Part shown: positions 1 through 10,875 of the stretch, piece after piece
How the letters are laid out: each line of letters starts with the position of its first letter
Position numbering within the stretch: position 1 is the stretch's first letter
Assembly (NCBI GenBank): GCA_027575765.1
Contig: JANBPT010000422.1
Location: 1 to 36,807 of the forward strand
DNA: 36,807 nucleotides
Direction: 5' to 3'
From: Tieghemiomyces parasiticus
Taxonomy: Eukaryota; Kickxellomycota; Dimargaritomycetes; Dimargaritales; Dimargaritaceae
Position numbers and translations under genes: made by a program
The notes under the pieces: model-generated
Seen by the model: the letters and a program-made list of their open reading frames with translations, nothing else
Database searches by the model: none
What the model was told of the DNA's origin: nothing

Positions 1-1444
1 GACCGTTAGGGACGGGAACAGGACGGTTAAGTCCCGCGGGGCAACCGTGTACGGCATCGTCCCGAACAGAAAGGGGGTGGGTGAGTGGGTGGGATAGGCG
101 TGGTTAGGTGTGACCCCACGGTCGTCGATGGGAATGGCGTCGCACAAGTCAGGTGGAATTCGAATTTCCCTGGGCGGCGACGCTAGATGGAGAGGTGAGG
201 TAAGGTGGCAGATGCCGTCGGGACAGAGAAAAATCCTGCCACGGTCGGCGCGGCAACAATAAAGGGCGGTTGTGCAGGTTGACTAGGGCTAGAAACCAGT
301 ACAAATATGGGAAAGTGGCGAACAGTTGGCTGGGCCAAGCTATTAGCGTAGTGGTGTCCTGACGGGGTTCGCGAGACGGGTATGCACATGGTTCCTTTAC
401 TTCTTTTTTTTTTCTCTAAATGTTTTTTCGTAAGGCCTGCAAAGGCCCTAGCATCCCAGTCCAACGGGTAGCCCTGCCGTTGGGGTGTAGGCGGGGCTGG
501 CCAGGTGCATGTAGCCCCCCCCCCCTTCCACCACCTGCGAAAACGGGTAGACTGCTGGACACGGACCGACCGCTACTGCGAGACAGGGGCGCCGTGCCAG
601 TCCACTCTAAATATTATGATACAGTAGGCGGGTTCTTCTTAGACTGCCTTCTCGGCTACAAGCCAGTCACCCCCAGACAGTCGACTCAAGACTACGCTAC
701 CGTGGGTATACAGTCTGAGGCTTCGCTCTGAGTGGCCATAGCATTGCGATGCACAGTCCCATGTAGGTGAGCTAGGGGCCATACCGGATTTTACTGTGCT
801 ATAATCTCAGCAGGATGCAAATAGAGTTGGATAGGGGAGGTTACATGATCGATGCATCGCCACAGATGTCAGGGTGGCCTGCAGAGTCCAGCGTCGACCA
901 CCCCGTCCGTCTGTCGCCTTAGCGAGAGTAACTCAGGGACACAATTGGGTGCGGGCGGTGAGCCGGGTAGTAAAGAAGATAGCCGGCGTTGTACGGCTTC
1001 ACTTGTATTGAGGCATGCAGGTGGGGCAGGGGAGTAAAGCAACAAAAAAAGGATAGGAAGCCATAATAAAAGTGATCTACAGGGCAGGGGGGCTACGCAC
1101 GGAGTCCTATCTAGGCTAATCAATAGCTGGCGAAGGTGTATGCGTGTGCGGGGGGGGGGGAGGGGATGGTGGGAGCCCCGGAAAGCAGGGTGTGGCGGCC
1201 GTTAGATAGAGGAAGGGCAGGTTCACAACCAAACTCGGGAGCCAAGTTAAGAAACAACAAGGATGCAGCAGCCCATGAGGCACGAGTAGAGGGTTCTGGG
1301 CAGAGGGGATGCAAAGTAGGACAAGAATAGGTAATGGGCACCAGATGGTGAGTGATGCAGAGACGGGTGGAAGAAGAGGGAGGAGGGAACGGTGCAGGGG
1401 ATGGGGAGACTTGTCATCTCGGGCCAGACGGATACCCAGCCGGC
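1..1444. other. Spacer, no defensible gene
   Basis: I see no recognisable protein motif here. The region holds an 11-base C run (515-525), an 11-base G run (1150-1160) and a pyrimidine-to-purine strand switch. An open frame at 420-731 (+) of 103 codons has a coding-looking C-terminal half but matches no family I know, so I do not call it. The part next to 1444 should contain the 3' UTR of the transporter gene on the minus strand. Confidence 0.5.
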
Positions 1445-2623
1445 CTATTTGGTCTTGGCTTTGTAGGCGGTAGTGGGCAAGATATAGTCATCGTAGCAGT
1501 TGACCTTCGTCTCCTTCTTGTTCACGTCCATCTTGGCGCGGTCGTAGAGGTAAAGACCGACGAAGGTGAGGACGATACCGGCCGCCTGGACGGCACCGAC
1601 AGGCTGCTGGAACCACAGGATGGCCATGACGATGACAAACACACGCTTGAGTAGGCTGCTGATGGAGAAGGACACAGCGCTGGTTAGGGACAGTACGGTC
1701 ACCGAGAGCACGCACTGGGCGAAGTGGGTGAGTCCGTTCACCACCATGAACCCCGCCGCCCTCATCAGGCGCGGGGCGTGGGACGTCGGGGTCGCGTTGT
1801 CGGAGGAGTGGAATACGCCCAGGAACATAATGTCGTGGCCCTCGGCGTAGTACCACACGGGGAACATGAGCGCGAAGGCCATCCACGAGCAGTAGAACAG
1901 GTAGTTGGTCTTGTCCAGGGACTTTTTGATATGCGCCGGCACGTTGTCGTTGAACACGTACTTCTTGGAAAAGATATTCTGGGCGACGCAGACGAGGGTG
2001 GACAGCAGGGCGGAGAAGAGACCCAGCAGGCTGGAGCTGAGCTCGAAGGAGCACGCCAGCATGACGCCGCAGGTCAGCGGTACCAATGACGTGTAGACCT
2101 GTGTCGAGTAACGCACCTGAAACAGGAGACGGTAAGCGGTCACGGTGAAGAGCGGCGACAGGGCCTTGATGGTGTGTACTACGCTCACCGGGACGTGGGC
2201 GATGGCCACCGACGACAGCAGATGGGCGAAGATAGTGAAGACGCACACGGGAAGAATGAGGGCCAGGAGGGCCCCATTCAGCGGTTGGATACGCGTCCGG
2301 CCGGTCAAGCGGGCATAGAGGTAACAGAACACGCCCACAAAGGCGAACTGGAAATAGGTCAGGGTGACCGGGTACCGGAAGTCAATGAGGATCTGTTTGC
2401 CCGAGTTGTTTGTGAGGGATGACGAGAGGTACCAGGCCAGGCAGGTCGTAACGAACACAAAGTTCTCCTGGAACTTTCCCCGCAGGAACTGCAGACCGAC
2501 CAAGGGTCGTTGTAGTAACGAGGTAGATGACCATCCATTTTGGAAGTACCGGTCGTACCGGCCCGGCTGGACCTTGAAGGCCAGCTCGGAAGGAGACTTG
2601 CGGAGGAGTGGCTCGTAGGCCAT
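1445..2623 (-). CDS. SLY41: Sly41-like triose-phosphate-transporter-family membrane protein
   Basis: The 392-residue product is a multi-pass carrier of the TPT/nucleotide-sugar (drug/metabolite) superfamily, probably cycling between ER and Golgi. In yeast Sly41 overexpression suppresses loss of the Rab Ypt1. The hydrophilic N-terminus of about 50 residues is followed by some eight to ten hydrophobic helices. Family signatures are visible: HVPVSVVHTIKALSP with FTVTAYRLLF near residues 140-165, SALLSTLVCVAQNIFSKK near 207-224, and SLDKTNYLFYCS, the hallmark that separates Sly41 from plastid TPTs. The last five residues, KAKTK, fit a KxKxx COPI retrieval signal. The frame stays open about 105 codons upstream, but the ATG at 2623 starts the first conserved segment and the upstream part reads as a pyrimidine-rich leader. 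No intron is needed. The family assignment is firm; the exact substrate is unknown. Confidence 0.85.
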   Translation of the reverse strand: MAYEPLLRKSPSELAFKVQPGRYDRYFQNGWSSTSLLQRPLVGLQFLRGKFQENFVFVTTCLAWYLSSSLTNNSGKQILIDFRYPVTLTYFQFAFVGVFCYLYARLTGRTRIQPLNGALLALILPVCVFTIFAHLLSSVAIAHVPVSVVHTIKALSPLFTVTAYRLLFQVRYSTQVYTSLVPLTCGVMLACSFELSSSLLGLFSALLSTLVCVAQNIFSKKYVFNDNVPAHIKKSLDKTNYLFYCSWMAFALMFPVWYYAEGHDIMFLGVFHSSDNATPTSHAPRLMRAAGFMVVNGLTHFAQCVLSVTVLSLTSAVSFSISSLLKRVFVIVMAILWFQQPVGAVQAAGIVLTFVGLYLYDRAKMDVNKKETKVNCYDDYILPTTAYKAKTK

Positions 2624-4657
2624 GGCGGGGCGTGGGTCGAGGGAGGAAGGGGATGGCGGCCAAATGAAGGGAGGAGGGAGGGCGGAAATGTAAAGGAAGC
2701 GAATGCGCAATATCGCCGGCGGATGGGCGAGAGGACAGTAGAGCCGTCGATGGGCGAGACTAGAAACCAAAGGTATGGCTTGCGTCAATGTCTGACACTC
2801 GTCAACAGTACAACTAGGGGAACCGGCTAAAACAGCGTGCCTAGGAAACCCTAACAATACAGACAACTGGTCGGCGGCGGAATACGGGGGGGGGGAGCAG
2901 AGGGTTGGGCGACAAGGTGCTAAACGATGACAGGGCAACAGGAAGGAGGAGGGGAGGTGGCGGGTTGAAGTGCGGACCTACATAGGACCGATAACGCTGG
3001 CGGAGATAAGGAGGAGGAGCCCCTAGAGCGCGGCGGATTAGCTAGTAAGGTTGGGGCCTGTGGCGGAGAGTCGGCGGTGGAGCGGGCGGGACTAGGCTGA
3101 GGACTAATGCAAATGAGATATTGCGGAGTCGTTAAGTGCAACTGTAGAGTTGAGATGAGCCGCGAGAATGGCTGGTGGAAGGGTAGGCGCCTTTGACAGA
3201 GGCGATGTGTAGTAAGTTCGACGGGGGGCCGAAGGGTCGAAGTGGCAGTCTGATGTGCGATGGACGATGCAAGAAAATAGAAGCTGGCAGGAAAGTGTGC
3301 GGAGCGAAATGGAGCCGTGTGTAGCCGGGAGTTAGGTGTACTGGTTACGGCTGTCCATGTATGCTCCGCCGTTGGCTCCTCCCTTCGTCCTCGTTACCAC
3401 CTAAAAAAAAAAAAGCTCCCGCCAACCAGATACCTGCATCTGGCCACAGGAGGCTGGCGGGTGGGACGAGCATAGAGTGCGGCACGGCGGCGGAGGGCAG
3501 AGGATATTGGCCGACTTGCGCCTGGTCGCACAAAGTGGAGGGAGGAGGATTCTCTCAAAGACGTCAGAGAATGGAGAGGCGGTAGGTCCACAAGGCTCAA
3601 ATCCGCAGAGCAACGGGCGGGGTTCTAAGGTGCTCGGTCACGCGCTACTGCAGGGTTATACCGACGCGGGCGGGACATGGCTGCCTCACCTAGGAGGCCA
3701 GCCCAGACAGCCATCATAACATCCCTCCGCATTTGCCTCTCTAGAACTGGCCGCTGGGTAAGCTCGCCAAGGTACTCATGACCCCCACCAACCAATCCAA
3801 GGGTAGAATGCCCATCCGGTTTGGGCTGTCAAGCTTTCGGCCTAAGAGCCGTCGTACCATGCCACGGCGTGTGTGTGCACCTCTTTTATACTCACCTCAC
3901 GTCCCCCATCTAGCGCTGGCAATTGTGTAACCGGTGACGATAGCGGCCCCTCGCACCTCCTGTCCCATGCCAACGACTCCGAATCTAAATATAGGACCTG
4001 GCGTTCACTATCCGATGGCCACAGCCCCTTATAGTCATGGCACCCTCCCCACTCACTCCAGCCGCCCGCTATCTCGGAACCCACCATCGGCCAGATGCCG
4101 TTTGCCACTGTAGCGCTCTACCATTTGTCGATGCCATCGTTCCTCGCAGCCTGAAGGGAAAGGCACAGCAGTCAGCCCCAATTGACCCCGCCATTTACAC
4201 TGGCCCGACTAGATGAAGGAGGGCTCCCGGCGGCGAGGGGTTTAAAGAAGCGAAAGGCCCTTCGGTACCAAGGATTCCGGTTTCATACTCGAGTCTGCTG
4301 GTCCCCGCCACGGACAGCGAAGTGACAGTTGACTGACGGGCCACTGACCTTCGTGTACCACACAAGGCCGGTGGCTGTCTGTCCATTCATTTAAACTTCG
4401 CTTCGACATACCGCGCCTTCCCAATTGCATTAGACCTCCTCCCTTCCCCTCAAGGTCGCGTCACCCTGCTCTCCTGCTAACGCTTCACTGGCCATGGTGT
4501 CACACCATCTGTACGCCCACTCTCATAGCGTCCGACCAAGCTTGGGCTGACGGGAGGTACCACAGCCTTCCTTTTTCAATTTTCTTATACAGGCTCAACC
4601 TCCGCGGCGCCGTTGGAAAAAAAACCGCTCCCGAATATTCGGCTACAGGTTTAATCG
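2624..4657. other. Divergent promoter region between transporter and F-box genes
   Basis: This 2.0-kb spacer separates two divergently transcribed genes. The left part is pyrimidine-rich on the minus strand and the right part, from about 3720, on the plus strand, matching leaders for each gene. It holds a 10-base G run (2886-2895) and a 12-base A run (3403-3414). Short open frames around 3345-3720 overlap on both strands and resemble no family. Confidence 0.45.
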
Positions 4658-4664
4658 TATAAAA
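4658..4664 (+). promoter_or_regulatory. TATA box of the F-box gene
   Basis: A perfect TATAAAA lies 209 bases upstream of the ATG at 4873, at the start of a pyrimidine-rich leader. A transcription start near 4690 would be expected from the usual 25-30 base spacing. No start site can be proven from sequence alone. Confidence 0.5.
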
Positions 4665-4832
4665 CCAATGCACTTTCGCCCTTATTTGTCTGCTCGTTCA
4701 CGCATACCTCGCTCTTTTCACTATTGACGCTTACCAGGGCTACCGTTGACCGCCGGCTTCTTAAGTTTATAACGATTCACTCCTCAACACTCTTACACGT
4801 TTCCTTGGATCTTGGTTTACATATTTGTTTCC

Positions 4833-4852
4833 AAAAAAAAACCCCCCCCCCC
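4833..4852. repeat. A9-C11 homopolymer junction in the F-box gene leader
   Basis: Nine A (4833-4841) are followed directly by eleven C (4842-4852), 20 bases before the start codon. The tract lies in the expected 5' UTR, where slippage could change leader length without changing the protein. Confidence 0.9.
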
Positions 4853-4872
4853 GAGTAAAAGGACCTTCCACC

Positions 4873-6499
4873 ATGAAGTGGCCTCTAGTTCTTAGCACCG
4901 GCTTGGCCTTACTTTACTCCTTGACCGAGGCCATTCCAGTTGACCAGAAGGGACTCCTCGGCCTTCCAGCGGAAGTAGGTCATCTTATCTGTGACCACCT
5001 CAGCTACCAAGAGATTAACCAACTCAAAAGGACCTGTCGATCCACGCGCTACATGGCGTCAACCATGGTGAATAGCCCAGGCCACAAGGTAGGTACCAGT
5101 GAGAAACACAAAAAGGGAGCTACGTGTCAGACACTAGTGGAGGGAGGGGAGAGGCTCGCTCATCTTCTCGTATGGCTATCCCGAGCGATTTTTTAAACTA
5201 CATAATTCCGACCGCGCCATGTTAACCTCTCCTCACCAATCACTTCGTCGCAACACGAGTGTTTTCCTACCATCCTCACCTCTCCACGACCCCTAGGCCC
5301 TCGACGACTATGCAGTTAATCTGCACGCAGCCCTGCCTGTGGCCCCCGACTATTCAATCCAACCCCACCCCAGCCCTCGATTATTATCCCGCGTGCTCCG
5401 GACGATACGTGAAACCTTCTATACCCCAGAACAAACGTCACCGCCGCCGATCCCCCCCGCCCTTCCATCTACGCACCTTCGGCCCGTCCTGGAGCCCCTT
5501 ATTAGGGCCCTATTCTACCCGGAATTTATCGTCCGAGCCATGTACAGGTATGGGATCACACCCTTGGGGAACTACGACCTGGGCGGGCTGGAAATGGTGT
5601 GGGGGGACTACCCGCGTCGCAACGAAAATTATGGTGCCCAACATATGGCGAAGCCGGAGAACCCGCGACGGCACGAGAACTGGGTTTTCCGGTTCGGACA
5701 AGCGTCAGGGGCCCTGTCCGCCCGGTTCATCGCCGCTCGGCCGGAAAGCCGGCGTATCAACGATCAAGCCAGACCGATCACTCTCACTGTTGTACCCCTA
5801 CATACGGCCCTGGAGCAGGATCCCACGGCCGCTGCCCTGCAGTACGGCCACACCCCGTTCCTGATCAGCCTGGCTAAATACCTCACCGCTCCAGGGTTCG
5901 AAATGACTCTACAGGAGCTACTGCCACAGGTGATCCCGCCGGCCCATCTTCAATTGGCCCGTAAGTTTCTCCCATCCGGCTCCAGCCTCGAGTCCAACCT
6001 AAACCATCTGATTCAAACCCATGTCCCGAGAGCCATGGTGGCGGGACTCGCTGGGCTGGGTCACCTTCAGCCGCTGCACGACTTCATCGCTGCGTATGAC
6101 CCTGAAGGCACTCGACACCTGGCCGTAACGGACCTAGTCCGTAAGGGCCTAGAGCCCGTTGACATTCTGCACCCGTGGCTGGTTACCGCTGCCGTCGCGG
6201 CTGCCCAGGCTAACCAGATGGAGGTTCTCAAGGCCCTGAATTCACAACTCCCTATCAGTGAACGCCAGATGGCGCTGGCCGCGGTGATCAACCTTAAGTG
6301 GTGGGAGGCCAAGGACCACCTATGTAGCCTACGTAGTGACAATGACCCAAAGTGTGAGACTGGAAGTGAGGGGTATGTTGCACACGAGAAACAGGCCGAT
6401 CACTACTTTGACAATTACGGTCCGGTGTACTTTAGAAGAAACATAGGCATCTCCTACCTCCACTACGAGCCCATGCATGGTGATTTAGACAAAGTATAG
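4873..6499 (+). CDS. Predicted secreted F-box protein (two exons)
   Basis: Exon 1 is 4873-5088 and exon 2 is 5297-6499. The 208-base intron starts GTAGGT, ends CCCTAG, and is phase 0; joining restores one frame of 472 residues. The N-terminus is a clear signal peptide: MKWP, a hydrophobic core of about 12 residues, and a likely cut after SLTEA at residue 20. Immediately after it, about residues 28-65, is an F-box (LPAEV..LICDHLSYQEINQLKRTCR), the Skp1-binding motif of SCF ubiquitin ligases. The rest is helical; two segments (near AMVAGLAGLGHLQPLHDFI and TAAVAAAQANQMEVLKAL) look like degenerate ankyrin-type helix pairs, a common substrate-binding arrangement. The combination is odd because F-box proteins normally work in cytosol or nucleus. 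The start has good context (TTCCACCATGA) behind a TATA box. No exact family name is recognised. Confidence 0.75.
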
Positions 6500-6812
6500 G
6501 CGCGGCTGGACACCTTTACACTGACATTACCTTACCTAGCCCCTTCTACCTTGAAGGCAGGCCATCTTCCTCCACGCCACTGTGTATAATTAACATTGAA
6601 ATGTACCTGGCCATCCAGAGTACTGCTGATGAGATGCTTAGCAGAACCTACAGAACATAAAGTAGGCTAAACATCGAGAAGTAAAGGGGTGGAGTTGATT
6701 TTATATTATAAACAAAAATGCGGTAGGATGATATGAAGGGACAGAGTGATGGGATGTGATTTTCCAATCAACAGTGATTATAAACTTCTTTTTTTTAAAA
6801 AAAAAAGGTAAT

Positions 6813-8072
6813 TTACACGGGGGAGGGCACGCGACAGTAATCGACCGACCGATCATTCCGCGGGGACCGACGGGTGGGACCTACCCGGCCGAGCCGGAGG
6901 TCAAGTCCGTCCATCCAAGCCACCATCCGGGGGACGCCGTTGTTAAGGATCCGTGGGGTGAACATGGCGTGGTTCCACTGGGCGGCGTCCAAGTCCGGCC
7001 CATGGAGGTGGTCTTGACCGAACCCCGCGGGGGTGTCGATCTGGTCCAGTTTCTCGTCAAACTCCACCGGACCATCGTCGGTCGCGGTAGGGGTCAGACC
7101 GCCCATTTGAATCACCGATTTGTCGTTGCCGTGTAGGGTGGTCTCGGGCGACATGGTGCAAGGCGAAGGTCGGAAGCCTGATTCGGAGGGACCGGCAGTA
7201 CTACAGGGCGAGTCCTCGGCGGTATAGCCTTTGGCCATCGCGGGACGGCTGTCACTGTCATTCATGGGCAGGCATCCCGGGGACCGCCACACGGAGGGTC
7301 GGCTGGCAAAGCCGGTGAATGAGTCCGTGTACGGTAGGAGGCCGTAGTGGTACAGGGAGGCGCGTTCCAGACCGTAAAAATAGAGGCTGAACATGGCGTA
7401 GGTGAAGAAGATGGCGATGAGCACATCGATGGTGTAGTGCAGGTGGCTGAGCAAGATCATGGAGATACCCGCGGCGGTGTGACAGAACGAGAACCAAATG
7501 ATGGCACGATGGCGGGTGTGAATCCGCCATAGCAGGAAACAGCTGCACAGAATAACGGTATGGCCCGAGTAGATGTTGTCGGAGCAGGTACGCGACAGAG
7601 TGGCGGCCAGCTTGAGACCGAGCATGAGCATCTCCCAGGTGGAGTGGGCGGTGGGCGGTATGCACTCCAGCGGACTGGGCGCCGTGGTCACGATGAGGGT
7701 GAAGCCGCGGAAGAAATAGAGCGTGCCCAGCATCCACACCAGCCGCCGCAGAAATATGATGCGGTTGCGCCAGTGCTGGATGAGGACCATATTGCCCACG
7801 ATGACAAAGGCCAGCGACGCGAGAACTAGGTTGTCAGCGATTCGGTAGTCCGGGAAGTACGGCAGATAATCGAAGGTCAGGTCCTCTAGCTTGGGGGCCT
7901 CACGCTTCCAGCGCCGGTCGGAGAAAATCTGCATAAACACCATGAAGTAGACCACCGCCAGAAGGTAGGCGACGGCCGCGGCGAATCGTATCACCTCCCC
8001 GCGACTAATTTCGACAGGGGCCCTGGCTAGGTGCCGAAGTAACCGGTCAAGGTAGGCGCGAAACGGCGCCAT
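6813..8072 (-). CDS. Sphingomyelin-synthase-family (PAP2-like) phosphotransferase
   Basis: The 419-residue product has about six membrane helices in residues 25-250, then a 160-residue polar tail. It carries the sphingomyelin synthase family motifs: RGFTLIVTTAPSPLECIPP (D2), CSDNIYSGHTVIL near residue 165 (D3; family consensus C-G-D...SGHT) and HYTIDVLIA near 212 (D4). The two His and the Asp form the expected catalytic triad of a lipid phosphotransferase that moves a head group from a phospholipid to ceramide in the Golgi or plasma membrane. Which head group (choline, ethanolamine or inositol) cannot be read. The common fungal enzyme for this step, Aur1, is a different subfamily. I chose the ATG at 8072 for its strong context (AAG before, G after); a GTG 17 codons upstream is unlikely. 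The stop abuts an A/T homopolymer. Convergent with the F-box gene, 313 bases apart. Confidence 0.82.
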   Translation of the reverse strand: MAPFRAYLDRLLRHLARAPVEISRGEVIRFAAAVAYLLAVVYFMVFMQIFSDRRWKREAPKLEDLTFDYLPYFPDYRIADNLVLASLAFVIVGNMVLIQHWRNRIIFLRRLVWMLGTLYFFRGFTLIVTTAPSPLECIPPTAHSTWEMLMLGLKLAATLSRTCSDNIYSGHTVILCSCFLLWRIHTRHRAIIWFSFCHTAAGISMILLSHLHYTIDVLIAIFFTYAMFSLYFYGLERASLYHYGLLPYTDSFTGFASRPSVWRSPGCLPMNDSDSRPAMAKGYTAEDSPCSTAGPSESGFRPSPCTMSPETTLHGNDKSVIQMGGLTPTATDDGPVEFDEKLDQIDTPAGFGQDHLHGPDLDAAQWNHAMFTPRILNNGVPRMVAWMDGLDLRLGRVGPTRRSPRNDRSVDYCRVPSPV

Positions 8073-10767
8073 CTTGCACGCGTACGGGAGGGTGGGGTGG
8101 TTGGGGGCGGGGATGGGGGGCACAAGGTGGGGGTCGTCAGGCTGAGGCTGGATAACCGGGTGGGGTAAGCAGTGCAGGTGTGGCTATAGGACGCGTGTAA
8201 GTTAACTAGCGGGGCTGGAAAAGTGAGAACTGAGAAGATACAGGGCTAGTTCAAGTGACTCCGTGGGACCGTAGGCACCTTCAAATATGGAGGAAGAGGA
8301 GGAGAGACCAAGGTCGGGTAGTCTCATCTGGAGAGACGGACGGGGTCGCTCTGCCCGCCATTCAATGGCCCGCTCCGAAACGGACAGGGTGCGGTACGGG
8401 GTCTCAACCAGCGGGGTCTGGGCCGTGCAGAGCCTTCCTCCAACCTCCGCCACCTTGGAAGGATAAGCTTACCTTCAATATCTATCGGCGGAGCGGGAAG
8501 GCGGACAACGTGCACTGGGCTCCGGCACAGTAGTAAGGGGCTTCGATAAGGCACGGAACGCGAGCTGCGAACACGTTGCGAAGGCGGCTAGGTTACGATA
8601 AAGTCGAGGCGTGGGGTGGACGGAGCAGAGAAAGCGAGTCGAGTCCGCAACGCGGGTCTCCGGGTGATAAAGGCGGTAGGGCGAGTGAGGAAAGAAAACC
8701 GGACAATAGGGAGCCGAGCTGGGCGGGCGGGAGGGCCTGCGTGTCGGAGCAGAGTGGCAGAGTGAGGAGGAGCCAAAACAAGGGCGGGAGGAAAAAAGAA
8801 AGGTGCCAGGGAGATGGGGGGTGCTGCCCGCCGCATATGGCCTACGGATATAGTACTGTTAGAATGGCTGTATCAGCAAGGAAGCAACGGGGCTGCAGTA
8901 GCGCTTTGGGCACACTGGGCGAGCGACTGCAGAGGTCTCAGTGGTCGGGGAGGAGTTTGAATTGGGGCGGTAGTCGGTGGGCGGGGACTGGCGTGGTTTA
9001 TAAGTGCAGAGGGGGAGCGGCTGGGAGTGAGAAAGATAATGGTCGAACCGAACGAGAAGATCAACCGCGGCGTACGGACGATCGTACCAAAAGCGAACCT
9101 GTGCCTGTGCTTCGGGAGGGGCGCTCCATTTATATCGTAGCGGGCCTCCGCCGACCACAGGTACAACAGTGGTGGGGGAAAATGGAGTCGGCAGTGCGGG
9201 GACGTGGGCAGTGGCGGGTGGGGTGGGGTGGGGAAACTAGGCGCGGGGTAGGAAAAGTGGGCCGATACGCCGTGCTGCTGTTACGATGGTGGGGCGCACC
9301 TTAATGCGGGTGGCCTGTCCAAGCAGGCACCAGACCGGCCAGGGGCAGTCGATCCACTAGTGTTTCAGGCGAAGGAAATAAAGGAGGCGGGGAAGACTGG
9401 GCGCCTTGGCCATGTGTTGATGTAGAGCTGGCCCTGGGTGCAAGCAAAAGAAGGAGGAGAAGAGGCGACATGGCGCCTACTGGCTATTGAAGGCAGCCGG
9501 CCAAATTGGCCAAGGACCCCGGGCGTGGAGGCTGGGAACCAACCATGTCAGCCGTCTGACCTTTCCAGGCCCCGAAGGGCGGTCCGAGTTGACCCACTCC
9601 CACCGCTCTATCCCACCTCCTAAGGCCTAGCTGGCATGCCGCTCACCTCTGGATGTTATTGTCTTGCGGTGCCGATGCGTCCTGTAGCTGGTTAGATGGC
9701 TCGGCTGCTAAGGGCTGTAACGTTGCACGGACGTCGTTGCCTTCACTGACTGACTGGCCCTCCCCACCACTCAATCTTTGGCCACGATGGCCATACTACA
9801 CATGGGAATATCGTACCAACTATACTTAGCCTATCTCGACAGCAGTGACACGTCAACATCACTCGGGCAGCCCGATGGACGCTGATGCCAGGCTGTCCAC
9901 CGCCGTGTCTTATACCACGCATAATCGCCATACAGGATCGTCCACTTTGGGCCCTTCACGGCCTAGAAAACATTAGTCTGGACCGGCCCGGTAAAAGGTT
10001 TTGGCGCATTAATCCCTAAATAGCTCATCGTGGCAGGGCTGGTTACCTGACTGAGAGGTAGGGTTAAAGGAGTTCCGCCCCACAGCGATTGGAGAGATGG
10101 TTGGGGGGGTAGAGTGAACAAGCGAGCAATAGGGGAGTTAGTGGGACGACGATGGCGAGGCTGGGTGATTGGTCTTTGAACAGAATATAATCAACTCCCT
10201 TCTTTCCCCACACCAGCCAATCCAACCGCCCTGCCATTTAGGCTCGCAGTCCAGCCTAGGACGATCCCAACAGGTTGTGGAGCTGGCGGTGCATCCCCTA
10301 CCCTTCTCTCCCGCACCGTAGGGCCATCCGCCGGGCTTACCCACCTCGCAAGTATGTCGCCCTTGGCCGTGGATGGCCGCGGGCCACCCCAGTAGGGCCT
10401 GCCAAGATAGGTGTTCTAGATGGAAGGGGATGCGTTGACGGCAGGGATGATGCAAGCAGCCGCCAAACACTCTGTAGTTGCTTAGCAGACTACAGCCCCC
10501 CCCACATGCCGAATGGTTTCCGTACTTCTGCATTATACGCATGACAGCGGCACTGCATTTCCAGGCCCATATAGCTGGATGGCTTTGTCCTTGAGATGTA
10601 GCGAGACGTTTCCGTCACTTCCCAAGCCACCTGTCGCCTTCCCGCCGTGTATTAGAGATGCTGGGAATCTCATGCAATAACACTTCGCTGGTAATGCGGC
10701 CGCCGGCAAGCTTCGGACCGAGTCCAATGCCTTTTTAGCCACCCGTGACAACCAGTTTATTTTTAGG

Positions 10768-10875
10768 ATGAGTACTGCACTATTGTTGTTTCTAATCACA
10801 TTTGCCTTAGTGTTGGGGGCGCTATTGGACGCCGTCAAGCGCACAGATCATAGCGGTAGAGACCCCAGTCCTTAG
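10768..10875 (+). CDS. Possible short secreted peptide, 35 codons
   Basis: This small frame starts with an N-terminus resembling a signal peptide: MSTALLLFLITFALVLG, a 14-residue hydrophobic core. A dibasic KR pair follows at residues 24-25, then ten polar residues to the stop. It could be a peptide precursor, the first exon of a longer spliced gene (a weak GTAGAG donor follows the AGC codon within it), or chance. No TATA box or strong start context is seen, and an open frame covers the opposite strand. I give it little weight. Confidence 0.2.
   Translation: MSTALLLFLITFALVLGALLDAVKRTDHSGRDPSP

Noticed and set aside
420..731. 103-codon open frame (+) with a coding-looking C-terminal half (YYDTVGGFFLDCLLGYKP)
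   Set aside because: It crosses an 11-base C run and has no recognisable family or clear promoter. Could be a terminal exon, but the evidence is too thin to call.
8576..9304. 242-codon open frame on the plus strand rich in Gly, Arg, Glu and Lys
   Set aside because: It lies in a purine-rich stretch that is the complement of the phosphotransferase leader; such bias removes stops. No domain or hydrophobic core is present.
10138..10542. 134-codon frame on the minus strand rich in Cys, Gly and Trp
   Set aside because: Cysteines have no regular spacing and codons lack the GC-ending bias of real genes here.
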